DNA from: Novosphingobium sediminicola
Lineage (GTDB): Bacteria; Pseudomonadota; Alphaproteobacteria; Sphingomonadales; Sphingomonadaceae
Assembly: GCF_014196525.1 (NCBI RefSeq)
Contig: NZ_JACIDX010000003.1
Span: forward strand, 248,001-312,000
Length of the DNA: 64,000 nucleotides
Direction of reading: 5' to 3'
Part shown: piece by piece, positions 25,935 to 34,356 of the stretch
Layout of the letters: the number at the start of each line of letters is the position of its first letter
How positions within the stretch are numbered: position 1 is the stretch's first letter
Program-made: the position numbers and the translations under genes
Notes under the pieces: generated by a model
The model's database searches: none
What the model saw: the letters and a program-made list of their open reading frames with translations, nothing else
What the model was told of the DNA's origin: nothing

Positions 25935-26500
25935 GTGAGATCATCACCCTGATCCCGGAACCGGCCACGGCCGAGGCACTGGCCCCCTTTGGCGCGATCA
26001 TCGGCGCGGCCAGCGGGGCCAAGAGCGTGGCGGTCGATTTCTATAAGGGCGCGGTGCGGATGAGCTATCCCGCCCCCTTTGAATGCGACCATCCGGTCGA
26101 GATCACTCTGGCCAGCATGGACCCGCGCCCCGGCGAAGTGCGTTATATGGAGCGCCATGCCCAGCATACGCAGGCCTTCATCCCGCTGGGCGGCAAGCCC
26201 TTTGTTGCGGTGATGGCCCCACCTTGCGAGGGCGATCTGCCTGATCTCTCGGCCGTGCGCGCCTTCCATTTCGACGGCAGTGCGGGCTTTGCCATGCATC
26301 GCGGCACATGGCACGAATTTCCCTTCGCCTTGCTGCCCGATACGCAGATCGTCGTCTTGCTTTCCAGCCAGACGGGGTATGATCTCAAAGCCAAGGACGA
26401 GGTGACCGAGGAGGCCCATGGGCCGGACCTCGACAAGAAAGACATTCGCGCCCGCACAGGGCGTCTGTTTCGATTCAGTTTGGAGCAAGATCTTGGTTGA
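25931..26500 (+). CDS. ureidoglycolate lyase (AllA)-like cupin-fold protein
   Basis: A 189-residue protein of the ureidoglycolate hydrolase/lyase family (PF04115 type). The motif MERHAQHTQAFIPLGG followed by FVAVMAPP is characteristic, as is the later HRGTWHEFPF. AllA releases urea and glyoxylate from ureidoglycolate in purine breakdown. No allantoicase is seen here, so a related C-N or C-O lyase step on another substrate is as likely. It overlaps the b561 stop (ATGA) and the next gene's TTG start. Confidence 0.82.
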   Translation: MSEIITLIPEPATAEALAPFGAIIGAASGAKSVAVDFYKGAVRMSYPAPFECDHPVEITLASMDPRPGEVRYMERHAQHTQAFIPLGGKPFVAVMAPPCEGDLPDLSAVRAFHFDGSAGFAMHRGTWHEFPFALLPDTQIVVLLSSQTGYDLKAKDEVTEEAHGPDLDKKDIRARTGRLFRFSLEQDLG

Positions 26501-26855
26501 ACGCAAAAATCTGGACCGGACCGCCCGTTCCAAAGGCAGCCAGCCCGTGGTGCTGGAAAGCGCGACTCAGGATGCGCTGGCGGGCATGGTGCTGGCGCTG
26601 CTGGGCGAGGTGATGGTGCTGAAGGACCGGCTGGACGCCAATGAGCGGCTGCTCAAGGCCGCCGGGCTGCATGGGCCGGAGGATATTGACGCCTATCACC
26701 CCGATGCCGAGGCGCGCGCCTGTCGCGGCGCTTATAAGCAGAAGGCCTATGAGCGTGTGCTGGGCGTGGCCCGCGACCGGCTGCTGCCTGAGGCGCTGGC
26801 CGATCAGAACGCCTATGAAAACGAACTGGCGCGTGTCGCCGCCGATGCTAACTGA
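26493..26855 (+). CDS. 120-residue helical partner of the methyltransferase (copy B)
   Basis: A 120-residue helical protein, homologous to the one at 20649 and exactly the same length. The shared core is GEVMVLKDRLDANERLLK against SEISTLRDRLDSAERAAK. The TTG start at 26493 is chosen because TTTGGAG lies 8 bases upstream and the length then matches copy A; an ATG at 26418 would overlap the AllA-like gene by 83 bp. It precedes its methyltransferase by 13 bp. Function unknown. Confidence 0.72.
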   Translation: MVERKNLDRTARSKGSQPVVLESATQDALAGMVLALLGEVMVLKDRLDANERLLKAAGLHGPEDIDAYHPDAEARACRGAYKQKAYERVLGVARDRLLPEALADQNAYENELARVAADAN

Positions 26856-26868
26856 GGAGGTTCCCCCC

Positions 26869-28074
26869 ATGGCCACTCTTGCTGAAACCGCCCGCCCCAA
26901 TTCCACCCATTACGGCCATGCCGTGATGCCCCAGGCCACCCATGACGAACAGGCGCTGGAGGATCACTTTCTGGCCATGCGCATGTGGACCAACCAGAAG
27001 ATGGACCCGCTCGACCGGCGCCTGCTGGACGAGGTGATCGTGCCGGAAGTGACCGCGAAAACGGGCAAGGCGCCCACCCGCAGCACCGAGGTGCGCAATG
27101 CGCTGGAAAACCATCCGCTGCACCAATATTGGCTGACCCTCTCGCTGTTCTATCAGGACCGCATCTGGCAGGCGCTGGATGGCGCGATTGACCGGCAATA
27201 TGACGAACTGGCGGGCAAGGTGGCCGAGCAGGCGGCCAATCCCAAGGGTTCGCTGCGGCTGAACCCCGATCTGGTCATGCCGCGCTATATCAGCTCGATC
27301 GACCATCACCGCATGGCGGGCGGCTATATCACCGATACGTCGGATGCCGATTTCCGCGCAGGCGCTCTGTATGACCGTTTCGCCTCGACCTATCTGCGCA
27401 ATCTGAACGGCGGGTGGAAGAATGACGGGCGCGGCCATACGCTGGCCAGCCATGTTCAGGGTTTCTTCCCCGATTTCAAGCCCAAGCGCATCCTCGATCT
27501 GGGCTGCGCGGTGGGCCATTCGACCGTGGCCATCGCGCAGGCCTTTCCCGATGCCGAGGTCTATGCGCTGGACGTGGGCGCGCCGATGCTGCGCTATGGC
27601 CATGCGCGGGCCGAAAGCATGGGCGTGGCCATCCATTTCAGCCAGCAGGACGCCGAACACACCGATTTCGAGGACGGCAGCTTCGATCTGGTCTGCTCTT
27701 CGGCCACGCTGCATGAAACCTCGGCCAAGGGCATGCGCCAGATCTTCAAGGAGAGCCACCGCCTGCTGCGTTCAGGCGGGATCATGTGCCATGTCGATGT
27801 GCCGCCGCGCCACGAACATCTGAGCCTGTGGGACCAGATGCGCTGCGATTTTGAATCGCATTACAATAACGAACCCTTCATGACCTCGCTGGCCCGCACG
27901 GACTGGATGAAAGTGGCCACCGATGCCGGTTTCGCGGCGGACAAGGTGGCGGTCGGCTATCGCAAGGGCAGCTATTTCCTCAATCCGAACACGGAGGATT
28001 TCTTTACCGAGGGCCACCCGGAAGGGCGCACGCTGATGGGCAGTTGGTATGCCTGCGCGGCGGTGAAGGACTGA
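26869..28074 (+). CDS. class I SAM-dependent methyltransferase with helical N-domain (copy B)
   Basis: A 401-residue paralogue of the protein at 21023. The helical N-terminal part (1-195) precedes a class I domain with ILDLGCAVG (208-216), YALDVG, DLVCSSATLHETS and FESHYNNEPF. The N-terminal domain is shared between the copies, so it is probably part of the functional unit (substrate binding or dimerisation). GAGGAGG lies 8 bases before the ATG. It ends 3 bp before operator 8, which drives the next unit. Confidence 0.9.
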   Translation: MATLAETARPNSTHYGHAVMPQATHDEQALEDHFLAMRMWTNQKMDPLDRRLLDEVIVPEVTAKTGKAPTRSTEVRNALENHPLHQYWLTLSLFYQDRIWQALDGAIDRQYDELAGKVAEQAANPKGSLRLNPDLVMPRYISSIDHHRMAGGYITDTSDADFRAGALYDRFASTYLRNLNGGWKNDGRGHTLASHVQGFFPDFKPKRILDLGCAVGHSTVAIAQAFPDAEVYALDVGAPMLRYGHARAESMGVAIHFSQQDAEHTDFEDGSFDLVCSSATLHETSAKGMRQIFKESHRLLRSGGIMCHVDVPPRHEHLSLWDQMRCDFESHYNNEPFMTSLARTDWMKVATDAGFAADKVAVGYRKGSYFLNPNTEDFFTEGHPEGRTLMGSWYACAAVKD

Positions 28075-28077
28075 TCC

Positions 28078-28094
28078 TGTCCGCCAGTCGGCTA
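28078..28094. promoter_or_regulatory. regulon operator 8
   Basis: TGTCCG-CCAGT-CGGCTA, directly after the methyltransferase stop and 85 bp before the DUF3089 gene. Confidence 0.5.
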
Positions 28095-28179
28095 GAGTTT
28101 CGAGCGCAAGACCGGCCGCCATTTTGCCCTGCATGATCCGGGCATGATGGCGGCCGTTTTGGTGGGTAAGGGGTCTGGA

Positions 28180-29244
28180 ATGCGTAAAGCGATTGTTGGG
28201 ATGTTGCTTGCTGTTGCGGTGTCGGGGCCGGTCAGGGCGCAGGATGGGGTGGCCGCCAAGGCGCCGCCTGCGCCCGATTACGCCATGCGCGCCAATTGGT
28301 CGGTGTTTGCCTCCAAGGGCTGGGCCTCGCCCCTGCCGGCGGGCGCGGCCAAACCGGCCCGCGCGGCAAAGGTTGCGGTCTTTTTCCTCCACCCCACCAC
28401 GCTGCGCAGCGAGACGGGCGAATTGAACCAGAACACGGCCGATGCCAAGGCCAACACTTGGACCGATGAAAGCAGCATCGCCCGACAGGCCAGCGTCTTT
28501 GCCGCCTGTTGCGATGTCTATGCCCCGCGCTATCGCGCCGCCACCTATAACAGTTTCGCCAGCGGCCCGGTGCGCGAGGCGGCATTTGCCTTGGCCTATG
28601 GCGATGTCGAGCGGGCTTTTGATGCGTTTCTGAAACAGATCGCCGACCGCCCCTTCATCATCGCGGGCCATTCGCAGGGGGCCTTCCATTCGGCCACCTT
28701 GCTGGAGCGGCGGATCGACGGCGCGGCGCTGCAAAAGCGGCTGGTGGCAGCCTATATCATCGGCATCAATCTGGCGCAGGGCGATTTCGGCAAACGGTTC
28801 AAGAGCGTGACGCCCTGCGCCGCGCCGGACCAGACCGGATGCGTGGTGCAATGGAACGCCTATCTTGATGACGTGGCCGATGTGGCGAAAATGGCGGGCT
28901 ACTCGCAATCGACCTATGTGCAGAAATATGGCGATGATGCGGGCAAGGTCACGCTTTGCGTCAATCCATTGACCTTTGACGCAAAGCTGAAGGAGGCGCC
29001 ATCGGCGGCGGCCAAGGGCGCGGTGCCGGGCAGTCCGGGCTTTGGCGCCATGCAGCCTTTGAAGGCAGGGGCGGTTTCGGCGCGTTGCGATTCCGGCCTG
29101 TTGCTGGTCCGGCCTCACAAGGAATTGGGGCTGGAGCCTTTGCCGGGCGGGGCGATGCACTATCACGACTTGGGTCTGTTCTGGGCCGATACCAGCGCCA
29201 ATGCCGTGCTGCGCGCCCGCGCCTATCTGGCGGGTGGCAAGTGA
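28180..29244 (+). CDS. exported DUF3089 alpha/beta-hydrolase-like protein
   Basis: A 354-residue secreted protein (signal peptide ending VRAQ) with the DUF3089 layout: VFFLHPTTL near the start, ACCDVYAPRYR, and a nucleophile elbow IAGHSQGAFH with Ser165, then VVQWNAYL. DUF3089 proteins have a lipase-like fold but few have been assayed. The intact Ser suggests a periplasmic esterase. ATG 28180 has AAGGGG 6 bases upstream. Its stop overlaps the GTG of the next gene by 4 bases. Confidence 0.82.
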   Translation: MRKAIVGMLLAVAVSGPVRAQDGVAAKAPPAPDYAMRANWSVFASKGWASPLPAGAAKPARAAKVAVFFLHPTTLRSETGELNQNTADAKANTWTDESSIARQASVFAACCDVYAPRYRAATYNSFASGPVREAAFALAYGDVERAFDAFLKQIADRPFIIAGHSQGAFHSATLLERRIDGAALQKRLVAAYIIGINLAQGDFGKRFKSVTPCAAPDQTGCVVQWNAYLDDVADVAKMAGYSQSTYVQKYGDDAGKVTLCVNPLTFDAKLKEAPSAAAKGAVPGSPGFGAMQPLKAGAVSARCDSGLLLVRPHKELGLEPLPGGAMHYHDLGLFWADTSANAVLRARAYLAGGK

Positions 29245-30203
29245 AGCTCTGGCGCTGGGCGGGGGCCGCGCTGATCGCGGCGGCCTTGGGGGCTGGGGCC
29301 TATGTGGGGGCGGCGCGGGCCGGATGGCTGCGCCCGGATGAGGGCGACATGCGCGCGCGCTATGCCACGCCCGCCTCGCGCTTCATCACGGTGGACGGTC
29401 AGGCGCTGCATGTGGTGGATGAAGGCCCTCATCGCGCCGATGTGCCCGTCGTCATGCTGGTGCATGGTTCCTTTGCCTCGGTGCATATGTGGGATGGCTG
29501 GGCGGCGGGTTTGAAGGACCGCTATCGCGTGATCCGTTTTGACCGCCCCGGAATGGGCCTTTCCGGGCCGCAGCCGCAGGGTTTGTATAATGGCGATGCC
29601 GAGGCGGCGCTGATCGCGGCGCTGGCGCGGCAAATGGATCTGCCGCCTTTCGTGCTGGTGGGCACCAGCAGCGCGGGCGAGGGCGTGGCCCATTATGCTG
29701 CGCAGCATCCCGAGGCGCTGCGCGGTCTGGTGCTGGCCAATATTGCCGCCGGGCCGCTGAAACCGGCCCCGCATTTCACGCCATGGTTCAAGGCGGTGCT
29801 GGCCTTTGACGGTCTGCTGGGTGGGCATCACATACCGGCGATGTGGGGCGGTATCCTGCGGATGAATTATGCCGATCCGGCCCGCGTATCGCCCGAACTG
29901 GCGCGTGAATGGGCCGAACTGAACAATCGCGCGCAGGGCTGGCCGCGCCATTTCGGCAAGGCGCCGCCCTTTTCCGGCACGCCCGCAGATCTGGCGGCCA
30001 TCACCACGCCCACGCTGGTGCTGTGGTCGGATCGCGATCCCGAAGTGCCGCTGGCCAAAGACGGGCGGCAAACGCTGGAAAGGCTGGGGGCAAAGGACAA
30101 GGCGATGGCTGTCGTTAAGGATTGCGGCCATATGATGCCGTTGGAATGTCCGCAGGCCTCATTGGCGTCCGTGCAGGCCTTTCTGGGCCGTATTTCCCGC
30201 TAA
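29241..30203 (+). CDS. membrane-anchored alpha/beta hydrolase
   Basis: A 320-residue hydrolase with one N-terminal hydrophobic segment (about 7-28) that probably anchors it facing the periplasm. Catalytic residues are visible: Ser143 in GTSSAG (a GxSxA variant), Asp in WSDRDPEVP and His in DCGHMMPLE. The segment RYATPASRFITVDG is shared in pattern with the hydrolase at 45131, so the two belong to one subfamily. GTG at 29241 overlaps the DUF3089 stop, which indicates coupling. Confidence 0.85.
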   Translation: MKLWRWAGAALIAAALGAGAYVGAARAGWLRPDEGDMRARYATPASRFITVDGQALHVVDEGPHRADVPVVMLVHGSFASVHMWDGWAAGLKDRYRVIRFDRPGMGLSGPQPQGLYNGDAEAALIAALARQMDLPPFVLVGTSSAGEGVAHYAAQHPEALRGLVLANIAAGPLKPAPHFTPWFKAVLAFDGLLGGHHIPAMWGGILRMNYADPARVSPELAREWAELNNRAQGWPRHFGKAPPFSGTPADLAAITTPTLVLWSDRDPEVPLAKDGRQTLERLGAKDKAMAVVKDCGHMMPLECPQASLASVQAFLGRISR

Positions 30204-30609
30204 ATTGCCCCGTCAATTACGGATTCCTGCGAATTTCACGCTGGACGCGCAGTGCCTAGCACGCTTTTGTGACTGTTTGGTCGGGCCTCTGCATCCGACA
30301 GGCGAATAGGCCGTATTTCCTGCGCCACGCGGGGCGGGGGCAAGGCACTCTCTCTTCAGCCGAAAGGGATAAGCGGAATCGGCCAGATAGGGGAGTTCAA
30401 GTCAAACGGCCTACTTTGGGGCCGGGGTGTTTTACGCGATGCGTAATTCGCCACATTCCCTGCTGGATGGATCGCGCCAATTGGCGCCGCGTGAACAACA
30501 TGCGGATAGAATTTCATAATAACAGATAGCAGCGGGAACTAGAACAAATTCTGGATCGGCCCAATTCAACTGAAATGTGCCGACATAACAATTATCCAGT
30601 GAGGGAAAA
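30204..30609. other. 406-bp intergenic region before the second regulon TonB receptor
   Basis: No gene was found here. It holds operator 9 (30292-30308), then about 300 bp that becomes AT-rich after 30490, and an AGGGA ribosome site just before 30610. The long untranslated leader is unusual for this window. I see no recognisable riboswitch. Confidence 0.6.
30292..30308. promoter_or_regulatory. regulon operator 9
   Basis: CATCCG-ACAGG-CGAATA, 301 bp before the TonB-receptor start, far more distant than any other copy. Confidence 0.5.
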
Positions 30610-33102
30610 ATGGAAACTCGCTTTTTGAAAGCCTCTGTGGCGACAACGACCTCCGCTCTTGCGATTTTCGTGGCACTTGGGGTTGCCACGCCCGCGCTGG
30701 CCGCTGAACCGGCCGCCGCCGCGCCCGTCGAGGATGCCGGCACCATCACCGTCACCGCGCGCAAACGCAGCGAAGACATTCTCAAGGTTCCCGTGACGGT
30801 CACCGCGCTTACGGCTGAAACGCTGGCGCAAAAGGGCGTCATTTCGATGACCGGTCTGGCGCAGTCGACCCCCGGCATCAACATCAACGACAATTCATCG
30901 GGCCACGCCGACCGCTCGTTCCAGCAGATCGTGATCCGCGGCTTCACGCCCTCGACCACGCTGGCCACCACCACCTCGATGTTCATCGACGGCGTGGCGG
31001 TTGCCTCGCCCTCGGCGATCATGTCGATTTCCGATCCCAAGCAGGTCGAAGTCGTCAAGGGTCCGCAGAGCGCCTATTACGGCCGCAACACCTTCGCCGG
31101 CGCGATCAACATCAGCACCAAGGACCCGACCTCGGAATGGCACGGCACCCTGCTGGGCATGGTGGGCACGCGTGACAACTATCGCCTGCAGGGCTCGGTC
31201 GAAGGTCCGATCTTTGGTGACGTGCTGACCTTCCGCATCACCGGCGACCGCTGGGCCAAGAGCGGTTCGTGGGCCAATAACGCTGCCGGCGGCGGCACGT
31301 TGGGCGACCAGAAGAGCACGATCGGCACCGCCACGCTGCTGTTCAAGCCTGCCCCCAACTTCACCCTCAAGCTGTTCGGCCTGATGAGCGAAGACCGCGA
31401 CGGCGCCCCGGCGCAGGCCCGCCTCTATGCCTATGACATCAAGTCGAGCTCCGGCGCCATCATCGCGCCCAGCCAGTCGAACTGTTCGTTCCAGGGCAAT
31501 ACCCGCGGCGTCGCCGGTCAGGGCAGCGCCGTCACCAACGCTTATCTTTGCGGCGTCACGCCCAAGCTGGCCTATCCGGTTTCGGCCAACGTGACCAACA
31601 ATGATGCGCTGCGCTCGTGGCTGTCCAGCCCGACCAACCGCATCGTCGACCCAAGCGAAGCCGTCGATGGCTATGGCCTGCGCCGCATCAGCCACCATGC
31701 CCATGCCAATGCCGAATGGGTCATCAACCCCAATATCACGGCAACGGTTCTGGCCGGTTACAACCGCGAAGTCTGGTCCACGGTGATCGACCTTGACGGT
31801 CTGGACACCAGCAGCATCACCTATGCCGCCAACCCCAAGGGCTATTGGGACTATCCTTACCTGATCGAACGCAAGACCAATGACTGGTCGATGGAAGGCC
31901 GTTTGAATTACAAGTTCGGCCGACTGCGCGGTGTGGTGGGCGCCTCCTACCTCAAGGCGCAACAGCTTCAGGGCGGCGGCGGCGGCTTTGCCGCGCTCAG
32001 CCCGGCCGTGCTGCTGCCGGGCGGCAAGGCGGAAAGCCGCACGACGGGTATGTTCTTTGGTGCGACCTATGACTTTACCGACAAGTTGTCGGCCAGCGTC
32101 GAAGGGCGTTATCAGATCGACTGGCTCGGCGCTTTTGCCCGTCCCTCGGGCCAGACCATTCAGGCCGGTTATCTGCCTGCCGGGACCTATACCGGCGGCA
32201 GCATGCTGGCTTCGGCCAAGTATAACAATTTCACCCCGCGTGCGATTGTGAACTATCAGTTCACGCCCAGCTTCATGGCCTATGCCTCGTGGGCCAAGGG
32301 CGTGAACCCGGCGCAGTTCAACACCGCCATTCTGGCTACCAGCTCGGCCATCCAGAATGCCGCGATCGCTGCGGGCGGCGAGCTTTCGATCAAGCCGGAA
32401 AAGGTCACCAACTACGAACTGGGTGTGAAGGGCAAGCTGCTGGACGGCCGCCTGCGCTATACCGCTGCGGCCTATTATGCCCAGTGGCGCGATCAGATCA
32501 ACGCGATCTCGATCATCGTGGCCGACCCCACCTCGGCCACAGGCACCAGCTTCCAGAACGTGTCCGCCAACACCGGCAATGTCGACCTTTATGGTGTTGA
32601 GGGCGATTTCTCGCTCAAGGTCAATGATCTCATCACGCTGGACGGCGCCGGTGCGATCAATGCCTCGGACATCAAGCAGTATCGCAGCACCACGGTCAGC
32701 CAGTTGACGGGCATGTTCGATTTCTCCGGCAAGGAGATGAAGAACACCTCGAAATACTCGGCCAATCTGGGCATCCTGCTGCATGGCGACCTGCCCTCGG
32801 TGAGCGATGGCAAGTGGTTTGCCCGGTTCGATTGGAACTTCAAGTCGGGCATGTGGTCGAATGAGGCCAATATCCTGCGCACGCCCGACCGCCATATCTT
32901 CAACCTGCGCGGCGGGGTGTCGAAGGGCAATGTCTCGGTTGAGGCTTTCGTGAACAATCTGTTCAACAACCACACCTACACCTCGATTGGCGACAATTAT
33001 GCCATCGACAACACGCTCTCGCGTTTTGGCTTCTACTCGGCGGCTGTGGTGGGTCTGCCCGAACTGCGCACCTTTGGTCTGCAGCTCAAGGTCAAGATGT
33101 AA
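30610..33102 (+). CDS. TonB-dependent outer-membrane receptor
   Basis: An 830-residue receptor: signal peptide (PALAAEP), TonB-box-like TITVTARKR, plug with QVEVVKGPQSAYYGRNTFAG, and a barrel ending FGLQLKVKM. It is the second receptor under regulon control, larger than that at 17016. Two receptors in one regulon may mean two related substrates or two uptake conditions. A terminator follows the stop, but DUF1330 and DUF1838 genes lie just downstream on the same strand and may be transcribed by read-through. Confidence 0.93.
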   Translation: METRFLKASVATTTSALAIFVALGVATPALAAEPAAAAPVEDAGTITVTARKRSEDILKVPVTVTALTAETLAQKGVISMTGLAQSTPGININDNSSGHADRSFQQIVIRGFTPSTTLATTTSMFIDGVAVASPSAIMSISDPKQVEVVKGPQSAYYGRNTFAGAINISTKDPTSEWHGTLLGMVGTRDNYRLQGSVEGPIFGDVLTFRITGDRWAKSGSWANNAAGGGTLGDQKSTIGTATLLFKPAPNFTLKLFGLMSEDRDGAPAQARLYAYDIKSSSGAIIAPSQSNCSFQGNTRGVAGQGSAVTNAYLCGVTPKLAYPVSANVTNNDALRSWLSSPTNRIVDPSEAVDGYGLRRISHHAHANAEWVINPNITATVLAGYNREVWSTVIDLDGLDTSSITYAANPKGYWDYPYLIERKTNDWSMEGRLNYKFGRLRGVVGASYLKAQQLQGGGGGFAALSPAVLLPGGKAESRTTGMFFGATYDFTDKLSASVEGRYQIDWLGAFARPSGQTIQAGYLPAGTYTGGSMLASAKYNNFTPRAIVNYQFTPSFMAYASWAKGVNPAQFNTAILATSSAIQNAAIAAGGELSIKPEKVTNYELGVKGKLLDGRLRYTAAAYYAQWRDQINAISIIVADPTSATGTSFQNVSANTGNVDLYGVEGDFSLKVNDLITLDGAGAINASDIKQYRSTTVSQLTGMFDFSGKEMKNTSKYSANLGILLHGDLPSVSDGKWFARFDWNFKSGMWSNEANILRTPDRHIFNLRGGVSKGNVSVEAFVNNLFNNHTYTSIGDNYAIDNTLSRFGFYSAAVVGLPELRTFGLQLKVKM

Positions 33103-33156
33103 TGGCCCGACGGGGCGGCGGCGCGATCCGTCGTCCCGGACCGGCAAATGGTTTCG

Positions 33157-33190
33157 GGCTGGCTCTGCGCATGCGGGGCCAGCCTTTTTT
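33157..33190 (+). terminator. rho-independent terminator after the TonB-receptor gene
   Basis: GGCTGGC stem with GCCAGCC, 14-nt loop, followed by six T. It stands between the receptor and the DUF1330 gene and may act as a partial stop that sets receptor:enzyme ratio. Confidence 0.8.
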
Positions 33191-33208
33191 GTCAGAGGAG
33201 AGCGGCAT

Positions 33209-33502
33209 ATGACAGCCTATATCTGGGCCACGGTAAAAAGCGGCGAGCCTGAACAATTCCTCGCCTATGCTCGCGCGGCGGCGCAGGTCGCGGTGGGCTT
33301 TGGCGGAGAATATATCGTGCGCGGTCTGATCGATCAGGTGTTTGAGGGCGATTGCGAGGATGCGGGCCGGGCGGTGCTGATCCGCTTTCCCGATGCCGAT
33401 GCCGCGCGCGCCTATATGAACAGCGAGGGCTACAAAGCCGCAAAGGCGCTGCGTGAAGGGGCGGGCGGATCGGTCAATTCGCGCCTTGTGGTGGCGTCAT
33501 GA
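33209..33502 (+). CDS. DUF1330-family small protein
   Basis: A 97-residue protein with the ferredoxin-like dimeric alpha/beta-barrel pattern of DUF1330: EQFLAYARAAAQVAVGFGGEYIVRG (split) followed by AVLIRFPDADAARAYMNSEGY. The family's role is not firmly known; members often sit in degradation clusters. GAGGAG lies 8 bases before ATG 33209. The stop overlaps the next start by 4 bases (ATGA), so it is coupled to DUF1838 copy 2. Confidence 0.8.
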   Translation: MTAYIWATVKSGEPEQFLAYARAAAQVAVGFGGEYIVRGLIDQVFEGDCEDAGRAVLIRFPDADAARAYMNSEGYKAAKALREGAGGSVNSRLVVAS

Positions 33503-34356
33503 CGGGCGCGTCGCGACGCGCGGTGCTGGGCGGCGCCTTGGGGGCGGGGGGGCTGTTGCTGGCCGTGCCCGCGCTGGCGGCGGTGCGGGGGCCGGTTCGG
33601 GGGCTGGATCTGGCCGCGCCTGCCGACCGGCTCAAGGCTTTTGTCAAAATGCGCGGCAGTCTGGATGACCGGCTGATCGCGAGCTGGGTCTCGGCGCGCT
33701 ATTACGGCATCACCGGCGATGAGATGCGGCCTCTGTTCAATGTGCGCTCGGCGGTCTTTGCGCGCTATCGCCCGGCCTCCGATGGCGGCTATGAGGCCAT
33801 CAATGCCGAAATCGCCTGGTTCACCGATCCTGATACGGGCGCGGTTCTGACCCAATGGCGCAATCCCTATACCGGGCGCGATGTGAAGGTGCCGATGGGG
33901 GGCTATGCGCCGTCCAAGGTGTTCATCCGCCCCGATCTGGGCTTTGGGCTGGCCAAGCCGGTGCCGGGGCTGGAGATCGAGCATGAGGTGCTGCCCTTCG
34001 AGGTGCGGGGCGATGATCTCTATATCACCGAACGTTCGCGCACCGCGATGCGCTTTGCCCCCGGCGCCAAGCCTTTCCGCTATTCGGAGAGCAACACGTT
34101 CCATGCCCGGCTGTCGGATGTGCTCTCAGGCGCGCGCCATGTGCCCAGCGATGTGAGCTTCACCAATGTGTGCAGTTGGCGCCCATGGATGGAGATGGGT
34201 GATATTGCGGGCCATATGTCGGCCATCGGCATCGGCAAACAGGGCGCGGCGATGGAGAGCATCCCGGCGGAATGGCAGGCCGCGACCCGCCAGTTCCGCC
34301 CGGAAGTGCTCAAAGATCCGGCAGCGCTGATCGCGCCTCTTTGGAACGAAAAGTAG
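33499..34356 (+). CDS. DUF1838 protein, Tat-exported (copy 2)
   Basis: A 285-residue protein with a Tat leader (SRRAVLGGALGAGG) and DUF1838 body: GSLDDRLIASWVSARYYGI, then QWRNPYTGRDVKVPMG, the same Trp/Asn-Pro-Tyr-Thr-Gly core as copy 1, and a late CSWRPWMEMGDIAGHM matching the W-R/x-P-W-M-x-M-G region of the others. It is the shortest copy and lacks the Pro-rich tail. Its stop abuts the convergent MFS stop without a gap. Confidence 0.85.
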   Translation: MTGASRRAVLGGALGAGGLLLAVPALAAVRGPVRGLDLAAPADRLKAFVKMRGSLDDRLIASWVSARYYGITGDEMRPLFNVRSAVFARYRPASDGGYEAINAEIAWFTDPDTGAVLTQWRNPYTGRDVKVPMGGYAPSKVFIRPDLGFGLAKPVPGLEIEHEVLPFEVRGDDLYITERSRTAMRFAPGAKPFRYSESNTFHARLSDVLSGARHVPSDVSFTNVCSWRPWMEMGDIAGHMSAIGIGKQGAAMESIPAEWQAATRQFRPEVLKDPAALIAPLWNEK

